From: Pseudomonadota bacterium
GTDB taxonomy: Bacteria > Desulfobacterota > Syntrophia > Syntrophales > JADFWA01
Direction of reading: 5' to 3'
DNA length: 13,586 nt
Assembly (NCBI GenBank): GCA_015222855.1
Contig: JADFWA010000400.1
Coordinates: forward strand, 1 to 13,586
Shown piece by piece: positions 7,757 to 13,586 of this stretch (position 1 is its first letter; every line of letters starts with the position of its first letter). The translations under genes and the position numbers were made by a program. Below the pieces are notes generated by a model. That model was not told where the DNA came from and did not search any database. It saw only the letters and a program-made list of their open reading frames with translations.

Positions 7757-8667
7757 TCAGAGATAAGACATTTCGGGATAAACTGGAAAGTATCGTTTCC
7801 GGCAAGGTTCTCTTTGATGAACCGATGTCCCGGCATACTTCCATCGGTGTCGGTGGGATGACCGACGTACTTGTGTTTCCCCGCAGTATCGGGGAACTCA
7901 GCCGTGTTATCTCTTATCTCAGGGATTGTGATGTGCCCTTTATCCCGGTGGGCAATTGTACAAATCTTATAGTGAGAGATGGTGGATACAGGGGTGTTCT
8001 GATCTCCTTGAGAGAGCTTACGGCTATCGACCACCGGCAGTCATCCTTCTCAATCTATGCTGACGCCGGAGTCCCCTTCTCGGAAATCGTCAACCTGTCC
8101 ATAAAGAAGTCCCTCGCCGGAATGGAATTTTGTGCCGGTATCCCGGGATCGGTGGGCGGTGGTGTAAAGATGAATGCCGGCGCCTTCGGCAGTGAACTGA
8201 AGGATGTCGTTGATACGGTCTCCCTCATAAACGGTAGAGGAAAAACAAAGGTTGCGGTGAAAGATGAACTCAAATTCGAATACAGAAACCTCGATCTTCC
8301 GGAAGGAACGGTTATCCTCGGTGCAAGGTTCCTGCTCACAAAGGGTTCGAGAGAAAAGATTCAGAGAAGGGTTTCGGAGATTATCGGTATGAGAAAGAGA
8401 AAACACCCCCTTGAATATCGCAGCGCCGGTTCCATATTCAAGAATCCACCCGATATTTCCGCCGGCAAGATCATAGATGATATCGGACTTAAGGGTGAAA
8501 AAATCGGTGACGCAAGGATATCCGAGATGCACGGAAATTTTATCGTGAACTCAGGAAAGGCAAAAGCAAAGGACATAATCTCCCTGATAGATATGGCACA
8601 GAAGAAGGTATGGGAAGAAAAGGGCATCCATCTCGAGATCGAGGTGAAGATAATAGGCGTTGACTGA
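7753..8667 (+). CDS. murB: UDP-N-acetylenolpyruvoylglucosamine reductase
   Basis: MurB is the cytoplasmic FAD enzyme that reduces UDP-GlcNAc-enolpyruvate to UDP-MurNAc with NADPH, supplying the substrate of MurC. The 304-residue length and motif layout match the shorter type II MurB. It has RHTSIGVGG, the FAD-binding stretch VGNCTNLIVRDGG (Gly67-), GIPGSVGGGVKMNAGAFG, FEYRNLDLP, YRSAGSIFKNP (Arg223, proposed catalytic Ser227) and the C-terminal LEIEV (Glu297, proposed proton donor side). Two places differ from the usual consensus: GNCTN where GxGSN is common, and VKMNAGAFG where VYMNAGAYG is common. The ATG overlaps the murC stop, with a GGGGAAG-type SD inside murC. ftsQ follows with a one-base overlap; there is no ddl gene here. 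Confidence 0.95.
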   Translation: MIRDKTFRDKLESIVSGKVLFDEPMSRHTSIGVGGMTDVLVFPRSIGELSRVISYLRDCDVPFIPVGNCTNLIVRDGGYRGVLISLRELTAIDHRQSSFSIYADAGVPFSEIVNLSIKKSLAGMEFCAGIPGSVGGGVKMNAGAFGSELKDVVDTVSLINGRGKTKVAVKDELKFEYRNLDLPEGTVILGARFLLTKGSREKIQRRVSEIIGMRKRKHPLEYRSAGSIFKNPPDISAGKIIDDIGLKGEKIGDARISEMHGNFIVNSGKAKAKDIISLIDMAQKKVWEEKGIHLEIEVKIIGVD

Positions 8668-9476
8668 TGAAAAAATCGATTAAATCCAGGATTGAGACGA
8701 AAAAAAACAGTCTGAAGAGACGTTCAAGGAAGATCTTTTACGAAATTCTCAAGGTGTCCGCGCTGATCGGAACAGTTGTTGCCTTAACCGTGCTCATGAT
8801 ATTCGCATATAATTATATGGTCAGCTCACCCTGTTTCCAGATTGAGAGGACGATTATCAGAGGGTGCGAAAGGACTACAGAGAAGGAAATACTGGCGATT
8901 GCGGGAATAAAACCCTCTCAAAACATCCTGGCGGTTAATCTGGGTGAAATGGCGCGAAGGATTGAGGCAAATCCCTGGGTAGAAGATGTCTCAATAGGAA
9001 GGGAACTCCCAAACAGACTGGTTATAGAGATTAGTGAACGGAAGGCGGTTGCACTGGTTAAGAGAGACAAAAGCTTCTATTTCATGGATTGTAATGGAGT
9101 CATATTTAAAAAATTAAAACCCGGTGAGAAGGCGAACCTTCCCATTCTTACCGGACTTTATAAGAATACAGCTCTTTTAAAAAAATTCATCGATCTCATA
9201 ACCTGCCTGTCATCCAACAACGGGTTCCATGAAATAAGGAATGTCTCGGAGATTCATGGAGATGAAATCTTCGGGTTTTCCCTCTTTACCAACGGTGGCC
9301 TTAGCCTTCGACTTGGTTTCGAAAACTACGGGGAAAAATTAAAACGGTTAAAACCGGTAATGACAGACCTGACCAGAAGGAATTTAAACAAGGGTTTTTT
9401 ACACATTGATCTGAGCAATACAGGAAGAATTGTTGTTCAGAGGAAGAACGTTTTGAAAGAAGGCTACAGTACCTAA
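8667..9476 (+). CDS. ftsQ: Cell division protein FtsQ (DivIB family)
   Basis: FtsQ is a bitopic inner-membrane divisome protein that connects early cytoplasmic and late periplasmic division proteins (FtsB/FtsL in well-studied species). The 269-residue protein has a basic cytoplasmic tail (residues 1-24, many Lys/Arg), one membrane helix (about 29-51), and a POTRA domain (about 57-127) with FQIERTIIRGCERTTEKEIL, ANPWVEDVSIGRELPNRLVIEISERKAVAL. A periplasmic beta-rich domain follows, with FYFMDCNGVIF and LPILTGL. The start ATG shares one base with the murB stop (TGATG), which favours re-initiation; no strong SD is visible. Position between murB and ftsA is the standard one. Sequence conservation in this family is low, so the call rests on topology, POTRA motifs and context together. 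Confidence 0.92.
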   Translation: MKKSIKSRIETKKNSLKRRSRKIFYEILKVSALIGTVVALTVLMIFAYNYMVSSPCFQIERTIIRGCERTTEKEILAIAGIKPSQNILAVNLGEMARRIEANPWVEDVSIGRELPNRLVIEISERKAVALVKRDKSFYFMDCNGVIFKKLKPGEKANLPILTGLYKNTALLKKFIDLITCLSSNNGFHEIRNVSEIHGDEIFGFSLFTNGGLSLRLGFENYGEKLKRLKPVMTDLTRRNLNKGFLHIDLSNTGRIVVQRKNVLKEGYST

Positions 9477-9491
9477 ACAACCTGCCAGGAA

Positions 9492-9497
9492 AGGTGG
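9492..9497 (+). promoter_or_regulatory. Shine-Dalgarno deciding the ftsA start
   Basis: AGGTGG lies eight bases before the ATG at 9506. An upstream in-frame GTG at 9494 falls within this SD and has only a badly spaced AGGA before it. Confidence 0.65.
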
Positions 9498-9505
9498 ATG
9501 GACAA

Positions 9506-10732
9506 ATGGGGAAAAAGGGAGATGTAATTGTCGGATTGGATATCGGGACCACAAAGGTCTGCGTCATTGTCGGTGGAGTGACGGACACCGGTGTCGACAT
9601 TGTCGGGATAGGATCTCACCCTTCGGATGGACTGAGAAAAGGGGTTGTAGTCAATATCGAAAGCACCGTTAATTCTATAAAGGGAGCTGTGGAGGAGGCT
9701 GAACTCATGTCCGGCTTCGAGGTCGGTTCCGTCTTTACCGGGATTGCGGGGGGGCATATCAAGGGCTTCAACAGTCATGGTGTTGTGGCGGTCAAGGGTC
9801 GCGAGGTTGATGAAAACGATGTGAAGAGATCAATCGAAGCGGCAAAGGCCATAGCCGTTCCCCTGGACAGAGAGGTACTTCATGTATTGCCCCAGCACTA
9901 CATCGTGGATGATCAGGACGGGGTGAAAACCCCTGTAGGAATGTCCGGTGTCCGGCTTGAGGCAAAAGTGCATATCGTCACAGGCGCCGTTACATCCGCG
10001 CAGAATATTATCAAATCGGTCAACCGTGTCGGACTGGATGTGAATGACATCGTCCTGGAACAACTGGCATCGAGTGAGGCGGTTCTCAGTCACGATGAAA
10101 AGGAGCTGGGAACAGCCGTAGTGGACATAGGCGGGGGCACTACCGATGTAGCTGTATTTTCTGAAGGGGGTATTAAACATACCGCCGTCCTGTCGCTCGG
10201 GGGAAACTACCTGACAAGCGATATTGCCGTCGGCCTTAAAACCCCGATCAGTGAGGCGGAAAAGATAAAGATAAAATACGGATGCGCCTATGCTCCCATG
10301 ATTCCTAAAAATGAGACCATAGAAGTCCCCAGTGTAGGCGGAAGAGAACCAAGAAAGGTCTCACGCCAGATACTCGGGGAAATTATCGAGCCGCGCATGG
10401 AAGAAATACTCACTCTGGCCCACAGAGAGATAGTTAAATCCGGCTACGAGGATCTCCTGGCCGCCGGTGTCGTCCTGACGGGAGGGTCGGCAATGCTGGA
10501 AGGGATAGCGGAGTTGGCCGAACAGATATTCAATATGCAGGTTAGGGTAGGACATCCGACAGGCATAGGAGGGCTTACGGATATAGTCAACAGTCCCATG
10601 TACGCTACAGGTGTCGGGCTGATCATTTATGGAAGTAAGGATCAGTACAAGAATGTGTTTAAAAAGGGTGACGTAAATATATTTAACAGGGTAACCAGAA
10701 GGATGAAAAAATGGTTCACAGAATTCTTTTAG
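9506..10732 (+). CDS. ftsA: Cell division protein FtsA
   Basis: FtsA is the actin-like ATPase that tethers FtsZ filaments to the inner membrane and recruits later divisome proteins. From the ATG at 9506 it is 408 residues; starting at the GTG at 9494 would add four. Visible parts are phosphate-1 VGLDIGTTK (Asp12), the FtsA-specific 1C subdomain with FTGIAGGHIKGFNSHG and LHVLPQHYIVD, phosphate-2 VDIGGGTTD (207-214), LGGNYLTSDIA, and the adenosine motif VVLTGGSAMLEGI. The C-terminal amphipathic helix FNRVTRRMKKWFTEFF is the membrane-targeting sequence. The stop codon TAG is part of the AGGAGG Shine-Dalgarno of ftsZ, so the two are likely coupled. All expected elements are present. Confidence 0.96.
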   Translation: MGKKGDVIVGLDIGTTKVCVIVGGVTDTGVDIVGIGSHPSDGLRKGVVVNIESTVNSIKGAVEEAELMSGFEVGSVFTGIAGGHIKGFNSHGVVAVKGREVDENDVKRSIEAAKAIAVPLDREVLHVLPQHYIVDDQDGVKTPVGMSGVRLEAKVHIVTGAVTSAQNIIKSVNRVGLDVNDIVLEQLASSEAVLSHDEKELGTAVVDIGGGTTDVAVFSEGGIKHTAVLSLGGNYLTSDIAVGLKTPISEAEKIKIKYGCAYAPMIPKNETIEVPSVGGREPRKVSRQILGEIIEPRMEEILTLAHREIVKSGYEDLLAAGVVLTGGSAMLEGIAELAEQIFNMQVRVGHPTGIGGLTDIVNSPMYATGVGLIIYGSKDQYKNVFKKGDVNIFNRVTRRMKKWFTEFF

Positions 10733-10736
10733 GAGG
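10731..10736 (+). promoter_or_regulatory. Strong Shine-Dalgarno region of ftsZ
   Basis: AGGAGG begins inside the ftsA stop codon and is followed by more purines (GGAAGG) up to the ATG at 10748. The spacing from the first AGGAGG is 11 bases, and the later purines are closer. It is the richest SD tract in the window, fitting the high FtsZ level that cells need. Confidence 0.75.
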
Positions 10737-10747
10737 AGGGAAGGCCT

Positions 10748-11893
10748 ATGTTTGAATTAGATGGAGGCGCGGGGAACTCCGCAAGGATCAAAGTTATCGG
10801 AATAGGGGGAGGTGGTGGCAACGCCGTAAATACCATGATATCCGCCAAGCTCAGAGGTGTGGATTTCATGACGGCGAATACCGATGCCCAGGCACTGGGG
10901 GCATCACTTTCACCCATTAAGATTCAGCTTGGTAATGAGGTTACAAAAGGTCTCGGCGCGGGTTCGGACCCTGACATAGGGAAAAGATCCGCCCTTGAGT
11001 CAAGGGACATAATCAGGAGTAACCTTGAGGGGGCGGATATGGTCTTTATCACAGCCGGCCTGGGCGGTGGAACAGGAACGGGCGGCGCCCCTGTTGTGGC
11101 GGAGATCGCAAAAGATATGGGGGCGCTGACCATCGCCGTCGTCACAAAACCCTTTCAGTTTGAGGGGAAAAAGAGGGAAAAACAGGCGGAGGAGGGAATC
11201 GCGGAACTCCGAAGTACTGTGGATTCCCTCATAGTGATCCCCAACCAGAGACTCCTCAGTGTAGGGGGGAGAACCATGTCGCTTCTGGATGCCTTCAAAA
11301 AGGCGGATGAAGTACTGTTTCATGCCGTCAAGGGAATTTCCGATTTGATCATGATTCATGGATTGATCAATCTCGATTTTGCCGATGTGAGAAACATCAT
11401 GTCTGAAATGGGATTGGCGCTTATGGGCACGGGAATTTCGAGCGGAGAAAGCAGGGCGGTAGAGGCGGCTCAGAAGGCGATATCCTCTCCCTTGCTGGAG
11501 GATAACACGATTCAGGGCGCGCGTGGTGTATTGCTCAATATAACGGGCGGACCGGATATGACCCTTGATGAAATCAACGAGGCGTCATCCCTGATTCGGA
11601 AGGAGGCGCATGAGGATGCCAATATCATCTTTGGAACCGTCGTTGATGAGAGTATGGGGGATGAAATACGTATTACAGTCATAGCCACCGGATTTGAAGA
11701 GGCTGAAAAGAAGAGATACGGCGTAACAAGTATGCCACATCTCGGTGGTTATAAGAAAGAGGATCTGTCGATGCCTACCTTCATCAGAAAGGACCATGCG
11801 GACAACGCCAATGTGGTCAGGATGGGCCTGATAGACGACGATACAGAAGGTGATCTCGAGGTTCCGACATTTCTGAGGAGGCAGGCGGACTGA
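10748..11893 (+). CDS. ftsZ: Cell division GTPase FtsZ
   Basis: FtsZ is the tubulin homologue that polymerises with GTP into the Z-ring on the cytoplasmic side of the division site. The 381-residue protein has the N-terminal [11 protein letters not shown] loop (Gly20-Asn28), NTDAQAL, the tubulin signature GGGTGTGG (106-113), and the T7 loop NLDFAD (Asn208, Asp210, Asp213) that activates GTP hydrolysis in the neighbouring subunit. A linker of about 45 residues leads to the conserved C-terminal peptide [12 protein letters not shown], which binds FtsA and other anchors. It closes the dcw cluster. No typical intrinsic terminator follows; the next 230 bases are repeats and a small mobile element. 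Confidence 0.98.
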   Translation: MFELDGGAGNSARIKVIGIGGGGGNAVNTMISAKLRGVDFMTANTDAQALGASLSPIKIQLGNEVTKGLGAGSDPDIGKRSALESRDIIRSNLEGADMVFITAGLGGGTGTGGAPVVAEIAKDMGALTIAVVTKPFQFEGKKREKQAEEGIAELRSTVDSLIVIPNQRLLSVGGRTMSLLDAFKKADEVLFHAVKGISDLIMIHGLINLDFADVRNIMSEMGLALMGTGISSGESRAVEAAQKAISSPLLEDNTIQGARGVLLNITGGPDMTLDEINEASSLIRKEAHEDANIIFGTVVDESMGDEIRITVIATGFEEAEKKRYGVTSMPHLGGYKKEDLSMPTFIRKDHADNANVVRMGLIDDDTEGDLEVPTFLRRQAD

Positions 11894-11900
11894 AAAGCTC

Positions 11901-11934
11901 AAGGCAAAGGGCTAAAGGCTAAGGGTTAAAGGTT
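11901..11934 (+). repeat. Heptad array, left arm of the post-ftsZ palindrome
   Basis: Five 7-bp units in exact phase: AAGGCAA (11901), AGGGCTA (11908), AAGGCTA (11915), AGGGTTA (11922), AAGGTTG (11929), the last broken by the junction with the MITE-like element. These are the GGYWAAR family also found at 10-51. GGCAAAGGGCTAAAGGC (11903-11919) is an exact 17-base complement of GCCTTTAGCCCTTTGCC in the right arm (12089-12105). Confidence 0.9.
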
Positions 11935-12066
11935 GATGGTCTCGTAAAAAGTCGTAAAAGTTGCCCCTTGTCATGCTGAACTCGTTTCAGCATCTAATTA
12001 TTTCAATGAGTTAGAGGCCATGAAATAAATTCAGGGTGACAAAAAAAGAGTTTTTACGAATGCATC
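11935..12066. mobile_element. MITE-like non-autonomous element (about 132 bp)
   Basis: The ends are inverted repeats: GATG...TCGTAAAAAGTC at 11935-11953 and its partner GAGTTTTTACGA...CATC at 12048-12066. Extended by TT/AA outward, 17 of 21 bases match. A second, inner inverted pair is TTGTCATGCTGAA (11968-11980) with TTCAGGGTGACAA (12030-12042), 11 of 13 matching. AAGGTT lies directly on both sides (11929-11934 and 12067-12072) as a possible 6-bp target duplication. It has no coding capacity. A tandem TCGTAAAA(A)G follows the left end. This matches the structure of a MITE; the parent transposase family cannot be told from here, and exact ends are uncertain by 2-3 bases. Confidence 0.7.
11974..11992. 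repeat. Perfect hairpin inside the MITE-like element
   Basis: TGCTGAA, a CTCGT loop and TTCAGCA make a perfect 7-bp stem. It is followed by TCTAATTATTTC, not a run of T, so a terminator role after ftsZ is possible but unproven. Confidence 0.7.
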
Positions 12067-12112
12067 AAGGTTAAAGGGTTTTCCTTTTGCCTTTAGCCCT
12101 TTGCCCTTTGCC
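12067..12112. repeat. Heptad array, right part of the post-ftsZ palindrome
   Basis: AAGGTTAAAGG (12067-12077) continues the left-arm orientation. After GTTTT the sequence turns over to the complementary strand: CCTTTTG (12083), CCTTTAG (12090), CCCTTTG (12097), CCCTTTG (12104), CC. The turn itself is a small hairpin, AAAGG-GTTTT-CCTTT. The array stops 11 bases before the ATG of the radical SAM gene. Confidence 0.88.
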
Positions 12113-12123
12113 GGTAACATAAT

Positions 12124-13586
12124 ATGTCATGGAAACTTAAAAAGAAATACAAAGATATCCTGTCAAAGGAGAAGAATTATCAAAAAAAGGTCTGGGGAAA
12201 CAAGATAACCGTTTGCCTCACCTATCCTAACCATTATCGGACAGGGATGTCCAACCTGGGGTTCCAAACCCTTTACGCTCTTTTTAACAACCATCCTTCC
12301 TTCCTTTGTGAGAGGGTGTTCCTTCCCGATCCCGGAGATGAAGTCAAATTCACCCCGGGATCAACCCCTCTCTTCAGTCTGGAATCCCAGAAGCCCATTG
12401 CGGATTTCGATATCATCGCCTTTTCCGTCTCTTTCGAAAACGATTACCCCAACATCCTGAAAATCCTGGACATGTCCAGAATAACCCTCCTTTCGCGCGA
12501 GCGAAAAGAAGAAGAACCACTCGTCATCGGGGGTGGCATTTCGGTTACCCTTAACCCCGAGCCCCTGGCCGACTTTTTCGACCTTTTCATATTGGGAGAA
12601 GGAGAAGAGGCCATCCCGGAGTTTCTCGATATCTTTGAAGAATCATATAATCTCAATCTTTCCAGGCATGAAACACTAAGGCGTGCACAAAGAGAAGTCG
12701 AGGGCGCTTACATTCCGGAGTTTTACTCCGTCACTTACAATTCGGACAGTCTTATAGAGGCATTCGAACCGACAGACTCATCATTTCCCGAAAGGATCAA
12801 AAAGAGGTGCGTCCGGAATATAAACGCGTTTAACACAGAGCAATCCATCACTACCCCAGACACGGAATTCGGAGATATGTTCCTTACGGAGGTAAGCAGA
12901 GGCTGCCGGCGCGGGTGCCGCTTCTGCGCGGCCGGTTTCGTGTACAGGCCCGCGAGATTCAGAAAACCGGAAATTCTCGAACAATCCATCACCCGTGGTC
13001 TGGAAAGCCAAAAGAAAATAGGACTGCTCGGTACGGCGGTATCCGATCATCCCGATCTTATCTCGCTCTGCCGGTCAATACTGGAAAAGGAAGGAAAGGT
13101 ATCCATCGGTTCCCTCAGGCTGGATAGACTGAACCATGAGATGGTGGAACTGCTACGGGAAACCGGTGTGGAAACGATATCACTGGCCCCGGAGGCGGGT
13201 TCCCAGAGATTGAGAGATATAATCAACAAAGGGATTACGGAATCCCATATCTTTAATAGCGTAGAATTATTGATAGAAAATGGAATCTTGAACATGAGGC
13301 TTTATTTCATGGTGGGTCTCCCGACCGAAAGCACGGAGGATATAGATGCGATTATCGACCTCGCCAAAAGAATCAAGTACCATGCGATCAAACATACAGC
13401 GGGGAAAAATAAGTTCAGAAGGATTACGCTCAGCATAAATCAATTCATTCCAAAACCGGCCACTCCTTTTCAGTGGCAGGGCCTGGCGGATACAAATCTG
13501 GTAAGAAAAAGTATCCGAAGGATCAATGCGGCCCTGAGAAAGGAATCATCCATAAATGTAATACACGACATCCCGAAATGGAACTA
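12124..13586 (+). CDS. Radical SAM protein with degenerate B12-binding-like N-domain, partial
   Basis: The frame stays open for 487 codons to the window edge, so the 3' end is missing. The cluster motif CRRGCRFC (Cys261, Cys265, Cys268; C-x3-C-x2-C) binds the [4Fe-4S] cluster that cleaves S-adenosylmethionine. GTAVSDHPDL, SLRLDRLN, SLAPEAGSQRLRDIINKG and RLYFMVGLPTES continue the radical SAM barrel. The first 200 or so residues (YPNHYRTGMSNLG, FDIIAFSVSFENDYPNIL, VIGGGISVTLNPEPLADFF, LGEGEEAI) resemble the N-terminal region of the uncharacterised radical SAM family TIGR03960, which is related to cobalamin-binding domains. The usual DxHxxG cobalamin motif is not visible. A stop at 12115-12117 makes ATG 12124 the earliest start; no Shine-Dalgarno precedes it. 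Substrate unknown. Membership in TIGR03960 is from memory of conserved segments. Confidence 0.88.
   Translation, partial: MSWKLKKKYKDILSKEKNYQKKVWGNKITVCLTYPNHYRTGMSNLGFQTLYALFNNHPSFLCERVFLPDPGDEVKFTPGSTPLFSLESQKPIADFDIIAFSVSFENDYPNILKILDMSRITLLSRERKEEEPLVIGGGISVTLNPEPLADFFDLFILGEGEEAIPEFLDIFEESYNLNLSRHETLRRAQREVEGAYIPEFYSVTYNSDSLIEAFEPTDSSFPERIKKRCVRNINAFNTEQSITTPDTEFGDMFLTEVSRGCRRGCRFCAAGFVYRPARFRKPEILEQSITRGLESQKKIGLLGTAVSDHPDLISLCRSILEKEGKVSIGSLRLDRLNHEMVELLRETGVETISLAPEAGSQRLRDIINKGITESHIFNSVELLIENGILNMRLYFMVGLPTESTEDIDAIIDLAKRIKYHAIKHTAGKNKFRRITLSINQFIPKPATPFQWQGLADTNLVRKSIRRINAALRKESSINVIHDIPKWN

Noticed and set aside
7753..9476. Missing ddl gene between murB and ftsQ as a deletion
   Set aside because: The murB-ftsQ junction is a clean one-base overlap, and many delta-proteobacterial clusters lack ddl here, so there is no sign of loss.
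9494..9505. GTG start for ftsA at 9494
   Set aside because: It sits in the AGGTGG that serves as SD for the ATG at 9506; the spacing to the earlier AGGA is only three bases.
12101..12123. Sigma-70 promoter for the radical SAM gene (TTGCCC ... CATAAT)
   Set aside because: The spacing is only about 11 bases and TTGCCC is simply a heptad-repeat unit.

Overview
The window is the 3' two-thirds of a bacterial division and cell wall (dcw) cluster, all on the + strand: (murE tail?) - murF - mraY - murD - ftsW - murG - murC - murB - ftsQ - ftsA - ftsZ, followed by a radical SAM gene that runs off the right edge. Ten complete genes are recognised by family motifs. All reading frames are intact. The protein sequences (for example the MraY N-terminus) and the gene order, with no ddl between murB and ftsQ, fit a Gram-negative delta-proteobacterium in the broad sense (Desulfobacterota, perhaps Syntrophus-like). 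That placement is inference from recollection, not from a search.

Layout: 1-92 is a short gap of heptanucleotide repeats in front of murF. 93-1505 is murF. 1507-1613 is a long A/T-rich imperfect palindrome filling the gap before mraY. 1626-6246 is a tight block, mraY-murD-ftsW-murG, with a 4-base GTGA overlap between ftsW and murG. 6238-6347 is a second palindrome built from GTTR tetranucleotides, filling the gap before murC. 6359-11893 is a second tight block, murC-murB-ftsQ-ftsA-ftsZ, with overlaps at murC/murB and murB/ftsQ. 11894-12123 is a 230-base gap that holds a heptad palindrome interrupted by a MITE-like element of about 132 bp. 12124-13586 is the 5' part of the radical SAM gene.

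How the genes work together: MurC, MurD, (MurE) and MurF add the peptide to UDP-MurNAc, which MurB makes. MraY and MurG convert it to lipid I and lipid II on the inner membrane. FtsW polymerises lipid II at the septum. FtsQ, FtsA and FtsZ build and anchor the divisome. Translation appears coupled at several junctions. I see no convincing sigma-70 promoter or classical intrinsic terminator inside the window.

The genes themselves are ordinary. The unusual material lies between them. Each of the four gaps longer than 80 bases carries short-period repeats (7 bp or 4 bp), three of them arranged as long palindromes. Two palindromes run almost exactly from the upstream stop codon to the downstream Shine-Dalgarno. 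The third appears to have been a simple heptad hairpin before a small mobile element inserted into it.
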